Shown piece by piece: positions 40,070 to 49,213 of a stretch of 64,000 nt of DNA. The notes below the pieces were generated by a model that had not been told where the DNA came from, searched no databases, and worked only from the letters and a program-made list of their open reading frames with translations. A program made the position numbers and the translations under genes. Source of the DNA: an uncultured Prevotellaceae bacterium (GTDB lineage: Bacteria > Bacteroidota > Bacteroidia > Bacteroidales > Bacteroidaceae); assembly GCA_902800185.1 (NCBI GenBank), contig CADCDK010000006.1, positions 5,655 to 69,654 on the forward strand. The letters are read 5' to 3'. How positions within the stretch are numbered: position 1 is the first letter of the stretch; every line of letters starts with the position of its first letter.

Positions 40070-43000
40070 TTATAATATAACCAGCTTTTTCGCTTTCGAC
40101 ACCTTGCTACTGCCATCACTGGAGAGGCGTACACGATAGAGATAAACGCCTGTCGGCAGACGGCGTCCACCATCAACGGTCAAGTCCCAATCGATGGTGT
40201 ATGTGCTCGTTGAGGAGGTTCCCGTCTCAGCATGCGACCATAGCATGCGACCACTCATGTCGAAAATCTCCAAGTCCACGTCTATCTGGCTTCCCGCACG
40301 ATCATGAGAAATGACAAAGGTGGTGGAGGTTTTGGCGGGATTCTGCGTGCAATAGATGTTGACAAGCGAAGGGGAAAGCCCGCTGACGACATTGAATGTC
40401 AGCTCGGCTGTTGACGAGTTGTTCAGCACGTCCCAGGCACGGAAAAGCAGTTTATGGGGTCCTGCAGCCAACTCGGGAATGCTATAATAGGTGGTGCCAA
40501 GGGTATAACTGCCAAAGTCGTACTGGAAGTTATCGTTCAGGTTATAGGTGCGCATCATCTCACCGTCGATAATGAGTTCCATGTCGTGACCGATACCACT
40601 ACCAGAGGCATTGATACCATCAGCATCCGAGATCTCCGCAACAAAGAAGGGGGTGGAGTTGACGTTGCTGCCATTGGTGAACGAGGGCGAATTAAGATAA
40701 CAGAAGATAGACGGTCCGATCCCATCAGAATGATTCTCCTCACTGCCTCCGACCATGAACTTGTCGCTCGCACCATGGGCTGTCATCGTCCGGTCGTTGG
40801 TGCGTGCAAAGACATTGACAAGTCCCTGCCCATCGGTGTAATTGATGTCCAAGGGAACCGCAAACTTCAATTCGAACTTCCCGTCCGAAACGCTATCGGT
40901 ACCCGTGTAGATGGTCTTTGTACGGTCTGTGTATTCAAAAGCCTTACTGGCACCATCGGACGAGGTGTCGTTCAACCTGCATAAGATGGTCTCCTCTGTA
41001 TCACGCACCGTAGCCGTAACGATGCCGCGGAAATCGGAAACGCCATCCACATGTCCTTTTATACTGGCAATGGAGCCTGCCTTTAGCACGGGCATGCTGC
41101 CTGTTCCGACAAACTGACCGTTGATGCTGTCGATCACCACCTGATACAACGGAATATTCAAGGCAAGAGCAGGGTCACCCAGCAAGGAGTACTGCAGCTT
41201 ATTGTCACTGATGTCACCATATACAATACTTCCACGGGGAGTGTACTGCGGTGTAACCATATAGTTCTTAGCCAAGCGCTGGGCCTCTCCTATTGTCACC
41301 GGCTTACCATCGACTGTAGAAAGCACATAGCGCAGGAAAGCCTTGTCAATAGAATCGTTTTGCTGTGCATAGACAGTACGTGTAGTTCCAAAGAACGCCA
41401 CTGCACCGCCATTGGTGTTCAGGACTGCCGACTCACCGATGGTGGGTTCCAGCCCATCAAAAGGCATGATATCACACGAGGCCGTGATCCACAGGGGCAG
41501 ATTAGCATTGGAGAACTGTTCGAAGTCGAGCAGACGTAGCACAGCCTCATGGGAGATCTGGTCGGCACGACCATGACCGCAGTAGTTCATCACCAATGCT
41601 CCATTGCTCTGGTATTGCTTGATCAGCTTCTCCACTTCTGGATAGGAATTGCCTGTAGAAGATGTCTCACGCTGATAGGCATCCCACATCACCTTTTTAA
41701 TAATATATCCAGGATGGGCTTTGGCAACAAGGTCGGCAGCTTCATTGGCCGTCTTCATATGCATATTGCTATTTCCGTCGTCGCCCATGAAGACCAGCGT
41801 ATTTTGCCATGCACCGACATTCTTGTTCATCGCATAGTTAATAGTTTTGTCAACCATCGTCTTGGCATCGGCATCGTTCACAACAGGGAAGCGCCCAACC
41901 GCAACATCGCCCTTGCTACGCGCATTGTAACCATCGAGCAACACCTCGTCATCGTCGAGTATGGTGAAGAAGTCGTCGGACACGACACAATGAACCTGAT
42001 TGAAGGAGTTCTCGCTCTCAAAGCAGAGCAGATAGTCATCGGGTGAGGCATTGCGCAAGTTCGACGTATTCATTCTGTTATCCCACATACAGTCGCCAAA
42101 GAGCAAAAGATAACGAGGCATGTCAGCCTCCGACTCCGCACGGTCGTAGAGCATCTTCATGTAGCGTCGGTATGCCGTGGCATCAGGCGTACCGCTGGAG
42201 AACTCGTTGATGATCTCATCTGAAGGAACAATCCTTACACGCAGGCCGTCACGCTGCCGGTGGTGCTCAGCCAAGCGCTCGGCCTGAGTCAGCAGCTTCT
42301 GACTGGTCGGGATGATGATGACCATGTCACAAGCCTCGTGAGCATGAAGGTCCTGATTGGTGATGTTATAGACATATTCGGGCTCGGGCAAGGCTGCCTT
42401 TGACAAGTCGGGGGCTTCCTTGGGCTCAACAAGGGCCAACGCGATATAATCCAGTCTCACTGGGCCACCCGATACCGTTGTTATCTTGATTTCGTTGATA
42501 GAGACAAGCGAGTCTAACTGATAAGTACCGCTGGCGGAGTTTCCTTTGTCATAATTCGAGAGGGTAATACCGAATGACCCCAATGTCTTCCCATTGGCTT
42601 CAATGCGCACCGAACTGTTGCTGCCCGCAGAGACTGCCACACTCAGCTTTCCCCCCTTACTGCTGGCGGGTGCCTCCACCTTGTAGGTCTTGCTACTGCC
42701 GGCAGAGATGGGGCTGTTCTCGAAGAGGTTTCGCCCCCCTTGGAACCAAGCGTAGTTGTCTATCTCATACAGCACATGGTAGTCATCAACCGTTTGATAG
42801 AACGATGACATAAACGTGGCAGAGTCCACCTTGGCAGGTTCATCGTTTCCTTGGGTAATGAAGTAATAGCCATAGTCGGAGTAAGGATTGCGTGTGCGAA
42901 CCGTGGCGGTCTCATTCTTCCAGCTGACGGGTCCCTGTGCATAAAAAACTCTTCGTCCGCCGACCTCACAGGTAGGCACTTCCTTCAAGTCATCATGAGC

Positions 43001-43681
43001 AACGAGATAGTCTTCCGTTAACACCTCCGACTGCAAAGCACCGCCATAGCCATAGATTTTCACCTTATTGATATCGGAGAAGCCTGCACGGGACACCACA
43101 TCGGGCGACAACTGATAGACTCCTGATGAGGGCACCCTTATCTTGGCCCATTTACCTTCGGACAGGACAGAATGGGCAGCATAGCGGGAGCTCTTCCCTG
43201 CCTCCACACGGGCATTGGCCATTCGCACGGAACGCCGTTTCGCCTTGGCCGTCACCTTCAACATGAAACTGACCAATATCTGGTATTTCCCTTCACGATA
43301 GACCAAAGGACAGAAGCCTAATTCCAGGATTCCCTTTCCACGATCAACGCTGATGTGCTGGTCTATCGCCGGCAAATCCGCAAGAGGTTGATCCGTTATA
43401 GAATGATAACGGGCAACATCTGTCGAACTCATGTCAATAAACTCCGGATAGACCAAGACGGGGGTGTACACCGAATCTCGATAGTTTCCTGTCAGTGGAA
43501 CAGAGCAACGGAAATAAGGCAACAAAGAATCAATCCTCACTTCTCCCGTTGTCAGGTTGTAGAAACGCTGGGCTCCAACAGACAACAGGCTCCATGGTAA
43601 AAAGAAAAGAATTAAAAGGACAAAAAGCCGCATGCTCCTTTCCATTCCTGTCTTTTGCTTTGTTTTATCGTTCCTCATCAT
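40070..43681 (-). CDS. porU: Type IX secretion sortase PorU (gingipain-like C25 family)
   Basis: A 1203-residue secreted protein that removes the C-terminal signal of type IX cargo and attaches it to lipopolysaccharide. It has a signal peptide, an N-terminal beta region, a C25 caspase-like domain with the catalytic histidine in MNYCGHGRADQ and cysteine in WITASCDIMPFDG, and its own C-terminal domain ending in PTGVYLYRVRL...KKLVIL. With PorV it shows a working type IX system, fitting the sorting-tail nuclease at 17.2 kb. It starts upstream of porV with a 50-nt gap. Confidence 0.93.
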   Translation of the reverse strand: MMRNDKTKQKTGMERSMRLFVLLILFFLPWSLLSVGAQRFYNLTTGEVRIDSLLPYFRCSVPLTGNYRDSVYTPVLVYPEFIDMSSTDVARYHSITDQPLADLPAIDQHISVDRGKGILELGFCPLVYREGKYQILVSFMLKVTAKAKRRSVRMANARVEAGKSSRYAAHSVLSEGKWAKIRVPSSGVYQLSPDVVSRAGFSDINKVKIYGYGGALQSEVLTEDYLVAHDDLKEVPTCEVGGRRVFYAQGPVSWKNETATVRTRNPYSDYGYYFITQGNDEPAKVDSATFMSSFYQTVDDYHVLYEIDNYAWFQGGRNLFENSPISAGSSKTYKVEAPASSKGGKLSVAVSAGSNSSVRIEANGKTLGSFGITLSNYDKGNSASGTYQLDSLVSINEIKITTVSGGPVRLDYIALALVEPKEAPDLSKAALPEPEYVYNITNQDLHAHEACDMVIIIPTSQKLLTQAERLAEHHRQRDGLRVRIVPSDEIINEFSSGTPDATAYRRYMKMLYDRAESEADMPRYLLLFGDCMWDNRMNTSNLRNASPDDYLLCFESENSFNQVHCVVSDDFFTILDDDEVLLDGYNARSKGDVAVGRFPVVNDADAKTMVDKTINYAMNKNVGAWQNTLVFMGDDGNSNMHMKTANEAADLVAKAHPGYIIKKVMWDAYQRETSSTGNSYPEVEKLIKQYQSNGALVMNYCGHGRADQISHEAVLRLLDFEQFSNANLPLWITASCDIMPFDGLEPTIGESAVLNTNGGAVAFFGTTRTVYAQQNDSIDKAFLRYVLSTVDGKPVTIGEAQRLAKNYMVTPQYTPRGSIVYGDISDNKLQYSLLGDPALALNIPLYQVVIDSINGQFVGTGSMPVLKAGSIASIKGHVDGVSDFRGIVTATVRDTEETILCRLNDTSSDGASKAFEYTDRTKTIYTGTDSVSDGKFELKFAVPLDINYTDGQGLVNVFARTNDRTMTAHGASDKFMVGGSEENHSDGIGPSIFCYLNSPSFTNGSNVNSTPFFVAEISDADGINASGSGIGHDMELIIDGEMMRTYNLNDNFQYDFGSYTLGTTYYSIPELAAGPHKLLFRAWDVLNNSSTAELTFNVVSGLSPSLVNIYCTQNPAKTSTTFVISHDRAGSQIDVDLEIFDMSGRMLWSHAETGTSSTSTYTIDWDLTVDGGRRLPTGVYLYRVRLSSDGSSKVSKAKKLVIL

Positions 43682-43720
43682 CCTTTGCTCTTTACTTTTG
43701 CTTTCTTACTTCCCGAACCA

Positions 43721-44338
43721 TTACTTGCAATTGAGTTCCAGCACCTTTCGCTCTTCAAGATAACCTTCCAAATGGTCATCAATGTGCACCGGCCCCACGC
43801 CTGCAGGAGTTCCCGTATAGAGAAGATCGCCCGTCTTCAGAGTAAAGAACTGACTGATATAGGCAATGATCTCATCCACTTTGTAAAGCATGTCACTTGT
43901 ACAGCCCTCTTGAACAGTTTTCCCATTGATGTCGAGATGAAAATGTATTGCCTGAATGTCACGGAATTTCTCTATATCCACCCATTCACCGATGGCTGCC
44001 GCGCCATCGAATCCCTTGCAGAGATCCCAAGGCTGTCCGGCCTGACTGAGCTTGCGCTGTAAGTCGCGCGCGGTGAAATCTATTCCTACGGTTATCGCAT
44101 CGTAGTAGCGATGGGCATAGCGTTGCGGGATGCTCTTCCCCAAACGACAGATGCGAACCACCACCTCCGTCTCATAGTCTATACGTCCGAGATGGTCGGG
44201 CACAAAGAACGGTTTGCGATCTTTCAGCAAGGCCGAGTCGGCCTTTGTGAAAATCACTGGTTCCTCTGTCTTTAATAACGTATCGTGCAACTCTTTATTG
44301 TGCAACGCATAGTTCATTCCAATGGCAAATATCTTCAT
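43721..44338 (-). CDS. Fumarylacetoacetate hydrolase family protein
   Basis: A 205-residue single-domain FAH-fold hydrolase/decarboxylase. Metal-binding residues are expected in DYETEVVVRI and in GIDFTARDLQ; the late LLYTGTPAGVGPV motif is clear. Family members act on acylpyruvates or oxaloacetate; the substrate here is not known. It has its own -7 element (44361-44368). Confidence 0.88.
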   Translation of the reverse strand: MKIFAIGMNYALHNKELHDTLLKTEEPVIFTKADSALLKDRKPFFVPDHLGRIDYETEVVVRICRLGKSIPQRYAHRYYDAITVGIDFTARDLQRKLSQAGQPWDLCKGFDGAAAIGEWVDIEKFRDIQAIHFHLDINGKTVQEGCTSDMLYKVDEIIAYISQFFTLKTGDLLYTGTPAGVGPVHIDDHLEGYLEERKVLELNCK

Positions 44339-44360
44339 TCTTCCTGATTCTGCATTGGTG

Positions 44361-44368
44361 CAAAGGTA
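44361..44368 (-). promoter_or_regulatory. -7 promoter element of the FAH-family gene
   Basis: Minus-strand TACCTTTG followed by C, 22 nt before the start codon. Confidence 0.55.
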
Positions 44369-44388
44369 CTAAGAATAATTGGATTAGA

Positions 44389-44428
44389 GAAAAAAAAAGC
44401 GTCAGCCTTTTTCTCAAGAGACTGACGC
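44389..44428 (-). terminator. Terminator of the rplM-rpsI-rpsB-tsf operon
   Basis: GCGTCAG (44399-44405) pairs with CTGACGC (44422-44428); the A-run 44389-44398 becomes a U-tract on the minus-strand transcript. Confidence 0.88.
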
Positions 44429-44494
44429 AAACAAATAAAATTATGAAAAATTATCTATTACTCATATTTTCCATTCTTTTTCGAACCTTGTGCT

Positions 44495-45493
44495 TTACTC
44501 AGCAACGAGTGTGAAGCGCTGGAAAGCAACAATCTTCAGCTCCTTGTCCTGCTGACCGAGCCACATGGTAACAGTGGCCTTGTCACCGTCACCGAACTGG
44601 AACTCCTGATCTACGAGGCAGTTCTCCTTCAGGAACTTCTGCACACGGCCCTTAGCAATGTTCTCAACCATCTGAGCAGGAAGGTTGGCACTCTTCTCAG
44701 CAGTAGCCTTCTCCTTCAGCTGACGAGCTTCGTCAGCCTGCTCCTGTGTGAGCCAGCCTTTCTTCATGTTAGACTCGATGTGGTCCTCACTGTCAACGAG
44801 GTTGGGGTTGATACCAGCCTTCTTCAGCACTGACTCCACATACTTCTCAACCTGCTCGAGCTTAGTCTTTTCAACAGCGGTTTTGTACTCCTCGTCAAGA
44901 ATTGCCTGAGGAACGCTGTCGGCATCCAGAGCCACGGGTTTCATGGCAGCAACCTGCATGGCAAGCTTGTGACCTACCTCTGCATTCTCCTTGTTCAGCT
45001 GCACCATGGTGCACAGGGTGTGCTTACCCATGTGGTCATAGACCTCAATGTTATCACCAGTCAGTGTGAGGTAGCCATCGAGCTCCATCTTCTCACCAGT
45101 GATACCAGAGCGCTGTGTTACGGCATCCTGAACCTTCTGTCCATCAGCCAAGGTCAGCTCCTTCACTTCGTCCAGAGTCTGGCACTTGTTGGCGATAGCG
45201 GCATCAAGGATGGTACGAGTCAGTGCAATGAAGTCTGCTCCGTTGGCAACGAAGTCGGTCTCACACTTCAGGGCAATCGTAGCAGCAAAGCCATCGGCAG
45301 CCTTGACGAGAACACAACCGTTAGAAGTCTCGCGGTCGCTACGCTTTGCAGCAATAGCCAGACCACGCTCGCGGAGCAACTCCTTAGCCTTGTCGAAATC
45401 GCCCTCTGCCTCAGTGAGAGCCTTCTTCACGTCAGCCAGACCAGCACCGGTCATGGCGCGAAGCTTTTTGATATCTTCTATTGAAATAGCCAT
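44495..45493 (-). CDS. tsf: Elongation factor Ts
   Basis: The nucleotide exchange factor for EF-Tu. The 332-residue protein has the N-terminal UBA-like domain (IEDIKKLRAMTGAGLADVKK) and the ALKCETDFVA core motif. It is the last gene of rplM-rpsI-rpsB-tsf, 59 nt after rpsB and followed by a strong terminator. Confidence 0.96.
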   Translation of the reverse strand: MAISIEDIKKLRAMTGAGLADVKKALTEAEGDFDKAKELLRERGLAIAAKRSDRETSNGCVLVKAADGFAATIALKCETDFVANGADFIALTRTILDAAIANKCQTLDEVKELTLADGQKVQDAVTQRSGITGEKMELDGYLTLTGDNIEVYDHMGKHTLCTMVQLNKENAEVGHKLAMQVAAMKPVALDADSVPQAILDEEYKTAVEKTKLEQVEKYVESVLKKAGINPNLVDSEDHIESNMKKGWLTQEQADEARQLKEKATAEKSANLPAQMVENIAKGRVQKFLKENCLVDQEFQFGDGDKATVTMWLGQQDKELKIVAFQRFTLVAE

Positions 45494-45552
45494 TTTCTTT
45501 GATTTTTCTTTAAATCCTATTTACTTTTTCTTTTTCTTACCCTTGGTAAAGA

Positions 45553-46395
45553 TTACTCTGCAGCGGGAGCTTCCTCCTCGGCCTCAGCAGCAGGAGCAGC
45601 CTCCTCTACGGGAGCCTCTTCCTTACGAGCCTTGCGAGCACGCTTGGGCTTAGCCTCTGCAGCCTCCTCAGCCTGTTCAGAAGCAGCCTTCTCGTCAGCC
45701 TTCTCAGCCTTACGCTCTGCTATTCCCTCTGCAATAGCCTGACAGCATGCGGTCAGAACGATGTCGATAGAGTCCTTAGCATCATCGTTAGCAGGAATAA
45801 CGAAGTCAACGTTCTTCGGGTCAGAGTTGGTGTCAACCATAGCGAATACGGGAATACCCAAACGATTGGCCTCACGCACGGCAATGTTCTCCTTCATAAC
45901 ATCTACTACGAAGAGAGCAGATGGCAGACGGGTCAGTTCAGCGATAGAGCCGAGGTTCTTCTCGAGCTTAGCACGCTGACGGGTAACCTGCAACAACTCG
46001 CGCTTTGAGAGGTTTGAGAAGGTACCATCAGACATCAGACGGTCGATGTTCGCCATTTTCTTGACGGCCTTACGGATGGTGGGGAAGTTGGTGAGCATAC
46101 CGCCCGGCCAACGCTCGATAACGTAGGGCATGTTGACAGACGTAGCTTTCTCAGCCACGATGTCCTTAGCTTGTTTTTTAGTAGCGACGAACAGGACTTT
46201 CTTTCCTGACTTTGCAATCTGCTTCAAAGCCTCTGCAGCATCGTCGATCTTAGCGACGGTCTTGTGCAGGTCAATGATATGGATACCATTGCGCTCCATG
46301 AAGATATAAGGAGCCATTGCGGGATTCCACTTGCGCTTGAGGTGACCGAAATGACATCCGGCCTCGAGTAACTGGTCAAAATTTGTTCTTGACAT
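45553..46395 (-). CDS. rpsB: 30S ribosomal protein S2
   Basis: The 280-residue protein has the family start NFDQLLEAGCHFGHLKRKWNP and the FVIPANDDA segment, plus an Ala/Glu/Lys-rich low-complexity C-terminal extension (about 235-280) common in Bacteroidetes S2. A possible structured leader precedes it (46455-46508). Confidence 0.97.
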   Translation of the reverse strand: MSRTNFDQLLEAGCHFGHLKRKWNPAMAPYIFMERNGIHIIDLHKTVAKIDDAAEALKQIAKSGKKVLFVATKKQAKDIVAEKATSVNMPYVIERWPGGMLTNFPTIRKAVKKMANIDRLMSDGTFSNLSKRELLQVTRQRAKLEKNLGSIAELTRLPSALFVVDVMKENIAVREANRLGIPVFAMVDTNSDPKNVDFVIPANDDAKDSIDIVLTACCQAIAEGIAERKAEKADEKAASEQAEEAAEAKPKRARKARKEEAPVEEAAPAAEAEEEAPAAE

Positions 46396-46454
46396 TTTTC
46401 TTTTCTTTTAAATGATTTGTTTACTTTCTTTTTAATTCTGTTTGTTAGAATCAG

Positions 46455-46508
46455 CCACTGAGTAATTGATAACTGGCAAATAAGAACTGCCCAATCAAGT
46501 CTCAGTGG
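46455..46508 (-). promoter_or_regulatory. Candidate structured leader between rpsI and rpsB
   Basis: CCACTGAG (46455-46462) is the exact inverse of CTCAGTGG (46501-46508), and TTGAT (46465-46469) pairs with ATCAA (46494-46498) inside it. The 141-nt gap has no gene. Autoregulation by S2, known for rpsB leaders elsewhere, is a reasonable guess. Confidence 0.5.
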
Positions 46509-46536
46509 TTTAGATACTAAACGCGTCCAGTATTTT

Positions 46537-46923
46537 TTAACGCTTACTGAACTGGAAGCGGCGACGGGCCTTGGGCTGACCGGGCTTCTTACGCTCAACA
46601 GCACGAGAGTCACGTGTCAGGAAGCCTTCCTTCTTCAGGGCCTTCTTGTCTTCGGCATTCACTTTCACCAGTGCGCGGGCGATACCCATGCGCAGAGCCT
46701 GGCTCTGACCAGTGAAACCACCGCCATCGAGATTGGCCTTGATGTCATACTTCTCTTCAACACCGAGCAACTGCAGGGGCTGCTTCACAACATACTGCAG
46801 GATGGCAGAGGGGAAGTACTTCTCCAGTTCTACTTTATTAATAATGATCTTGCCTGTTCCTTCTGTGAGGTAAACACGAGCTATAGCGCTCTTGCGGCGA
46901 CCAATTGCATTAATCTGTTCCAT
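46537..46923 (-). CDS. rpsI: 30S ribosomal protein S9
   Basis: The 128-residue protein has the family start AIGRRKSAIARVYL and the conserved basic C-terminus ending in FSKR, which reaches the P-site tRNA. It follows rplM by 19 nt. Confidence 0.97.
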   Translation of the reverse strand: MEQINAIGRRKSAIARVYLTEGTGKIIINKVELEKYFPSAILQYVVKQPLQLLGVEEKYDIKANLDGGGFTGQSQALRMGIARALVKVNAEDKKALKKEGFLTRDSRAVERKKPGQPKARRRFQFSKR

Positions 46924-46942
46924 GTTTTATTTCTTTTTACCC

Positions 46943-47404
46943 TTATTTATACTGATTAATATCGATTGCCTTCGGTTGCTGAGCAGCATGGGGATGCTCT
47001 GTACCTGTGTACACATAGAGGTTGTCCAACAGATGACGACCGAGGGGGCCTTTGGGCAGCATACCCTTTACAGCGTGACGGATGATGCGGTCAGCACCAA
47101 AGGGACGCTTGCGGAGCTCTGCGGGCGTATTGAAACGCTGTCCGCCGGGGTAACCAGTATAACGTGTGTAGATTTTGTCGGTTTCCTTCTTACCAGTGAA
47201 GTAAGCCTTGTCTGCGTTAATGATAATAACGTTGTCGCCGCAATCTACGTGCGGAGTGAATGTAGGTTTGTACTTTCCGCGAATCAGCTTGGCTACTTTT
47301 GAGCAGAGACGACCAACAACCTGGTCTGTGGCATCGATAACCACCCACTCCTTCTTTGCTGTTTCCTTGTTGACGGAAAGAGTCTTGTAACTTAAAGTGT
47401 CCAT
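46943..47404 (-). CDS. rplM: 50S ribosomal protein L13
   Basis: The 153-residue protein has the blocks VVIDATDQVVGRLCSKVAKL and AVKGMLPKGPLGR. It is first in the operon and is preceded by a leader of about 170 nt with hairpins. Confidence 0.97.
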   Translation of the reverse strand: MDTLSYKTLSVNKETAKKEWVVIDATDQVVGRLCSKVAKLIRGKYKPTFTPHVDCGDNVIIINADKAYFTGKKETDKIYTRYTGYPGGQRFNTPAELRKRPFGADRIIRHAVKGMLPKGPLGRHLLDNLYVYTGTEHPHAAQQPKAIDINQYK

Positions 47405-47575
47405 TTTTAATTTTAAATTTTACTACTAAAAAACATTTTCCCTTGGGCTCACAACAGGGTCAAACCTGCTGAAAGCTTGCTTTGTACGATCGATTCACTA
47501 ACCATGGGGCACGGCCAAATGCACCACTATTAACACTACCGCACGGGGGACTCTAAGTGTATCCCCGAAATAATC
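47405..47575 (-). promoter_or_regulatory. Long 5' leader of rplM, candidate L13 autoregulatory leader
   Basis: From the predicted start near 47575 to the rplM ATG there are about 170 nt. On the minus strand CGGGGA and TCCCCCG (47544-47567) form a hairpin close to the start, overlapping an alternative CCGA/TCGG pairing (47565-47577). The length and the ribosomal gene suggest feedback control by L13; ribosomal leaders of this type have been proposed in Bacteroidia. Confidence 0.45.
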
Positions 47576-47581
47576 GGACTG

Positions 47582-47589
47582 CAAAGGTA
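47582..47589 (-). promoter_or_regulatory. -7 promoter element of the rplM operon
   Basis: Minus-strand TACCTTTG followed by CA matches the consensus; it is divergent from the flippase promoter about 120 bp away. Confidence 0.6.
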
Positions 47590-47705
47590 CATATTTTATT
47601 TATTTTGTTCATCGACATCAGCTTTCAAAGTTGTCACTTTTACGATTTATTAACTATTTTAGAGATAATTATCAGACAGAAACCAAGAGATAAAAACATT
47701 TTTAG

Positions 47706-47713
47706 TACCTTTG
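47706..47713 (+). promoter_or_regulatory. -7 promoter element of the flippase operon
   Basis: TACCTTTG followed by CGGG. The ATG at 47722 is only 8 nt further, so the mRNA would be nearly leaderless; it also argues against the upstream frame from 47557. Confidence 0.6.
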
Positions 47714-47721
47714 CGGGAACA

Positions 47722-49158
47722 ATGGCAGAGAATCTAAAAGAAAAAACAGCAAAGGGTCTCTTCTGGGGATTCACCAACAACAGCGTCCAGCAACTCGTTG
47801 GGGTGGTCTTCGGCATCATACTCGGTCGCTTGCTCGACAAAGAGGAATATGGTGTCATGGCCATGATTGCCATTTTTCCATTGATTGCCAAGGAATTGCA
47901 GCAAAGCGGCTTCACGGCTGCGCTGGTCAACCTGAAACAGCCCACCCACCGCGACTTCAACTCTGTTTTCTGGTTCAATATCATTGTGGGGTTCTCACTC
48001 TATGCCATTTTGTTTCTGTGTTCGCCACTCATTGCCCGCTTTTATCACGAACCAGCCCTGACGCTACTCTGCCGCTACGCATTCCTCACCATTCCTCTCT
48101 CTGCGCTCTGCACGGCACAGAATGCCTGGCTCTTCAAGAACCTGCGCGTCAAGCAGCAGGCCAAGGCTGGTATGACAGCCGTTCTGCTGTCGAGCATCAT
48201 TGGCGCAACGATGGCATGGTTAGGCTGTAGCTACTGGTCTCTCGCCACACAAAGCATTGTCTATATCGGAGTCAACACGCTGCTCCTTTGGCACTATTCG
48301 CCCTGGCGTCCTACGTGGCAACTTGATTTCGGTCCTGTGCGGCAGATGTTCCGTTTCTCATGCAAGCTACTCGCCACGAATATAGCCATCCATATTAATA
48401 ATAATGTACTGAACATCCTCTTGGGACGCTACTTCACCAAATCCGTTGCAGGCACCTACTCGCAAGCCAATGCCTGGAGCTCAAAAGTGGCCTATATGGT
48501 ACAGGGCATGGTGCAACAAGTGGCTCAGCCCGTTCTGGCAGATTTGAACGACGAGCGTGAGCGGCAACTGAAGGTTCTGCGCAAGATGGTTCGCTTTACA
48601 GCCTTTCTGGTATTTCCCATGATGGCTGGTCTGGCACTTGTTGCACGCGAGTTCATCGTATTGGCCATCACCGAGAAATGGCTGGCCTCTGCCTTTCTCA
48701 TGCAACTCCTCTGTATCTCATGGGCATGCGCCCCCATCGTCACCTTGCTCTCCAATGCCATCATCTCCCGCGGCCGCTCTGACGTTTACTTCTGGTGCAA
48801 CGTCGTGCTCGCTGCTTTGCAGGTGTCATTGATGATGATACTTGCACCCATGGGAATGCACCAGATGGTAGTGGGATTCGTAACACTGAGCGCTGGCTGG
48901 ACCTTCGTGTGGCTCTTCTTTACACGACAGCTCACAGGCTACAAGCTATGGATGTTCCTCATGGACACATTGCCTTTCCTGCTGGCTTCCATCAGTGTCA
49001 TGGCTGTCACCTATCTCGCCACGCGCACCCTCACCTCACTATGGCCGCTACTGCTCGCACGCATCCTGCTGGCCTCACTGCTATACTTCCTTGTCATGCG
49101 ACTGGCCCACGCCAAAATCCTCGATGAGGTTCTTGCATTCGCCAAAAGGAAAAAATAA
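47722..49158 (+). CDS. Oligosaccharide flippase (MOP superfamily, Wzx-like)
   Basis: A 478-residue inner-membrane protein with 12 or more predicted helices and the polysaccharide-flippase start ENLKEKTAKGLFWGFTNNSV. It moves lipid-linked glycan units across the inner membrane. I start it at MAENLKEK rather than the 55-codon upstream extension, which overlaps the promoter. It is first in a plus-strand run with cytidylyltransferase, SDR, LicD and sulfatase genes, suggesting export and modification of a surface glycan. Confidence 0.9.
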   Translation: MAENLKEKTAKGLFWGFTNNSVQQLVGVVFGIILGRLLDKEEYGVMAMIAIFPLIAKELQQSGFTAALVNLKQPTHRDFNSVFWFNIIVGFSLYAILFLCSPLIARFYHEPALTLLCRYAFLTIPLSALCTAQNAWLFKNLRVKQQAKAGMTAVLLSSIIGATMAWLGCSYWSLATQSIVYIGVNTLLLWHYSPWRPTWQLDFGPVRQMFRFSCKLLATNIAIHINNNVLNILLGRYFTKSVAGTYSQANAWSSKVAYMVQGMVQQVAQPVLADLNDERERQLKVLRKMVRFTAFLVFPMMAGLALVAREFIVLAITEKWLASAFLMQLLCISWACAPIVTLLSNAIISRGRSDVYFWCNVVLAALQVSLMMILAPMGMHQMVVGFVTLSAGWTFVWLFFTRQLTGYKLWMFLMDTLPFLLASISVMAVTYLATRTLTSLWPLLLARILLASLLYFLVMRLAHAKILDEVLAFAKRKK

Positions 49159-49190
49159 AAACAGGAACAAAGGATCAAATAATAATCAAA

Positions 49191-49211
49191 ACTATTCACT
49201 ATCAACTATTA
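49191..49211 (+). repeat. Heptamer tandem repeat (ACTATTC x3)
   Basis: ACTATTC, ACTATCA, ACTATTA directly before the cytidylyltransferase start codon, so it lies in the ribosome-binding region. It is the inverse of the array at 9677-9697. Confidence 0.75.
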
Positions 49212-49213
49212 AT

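Noticed and set aside
47557-47721. Extended N-terminus of the flippase
   Set aside because: It would start upstream of the promoter element and has no counterpart in the family.
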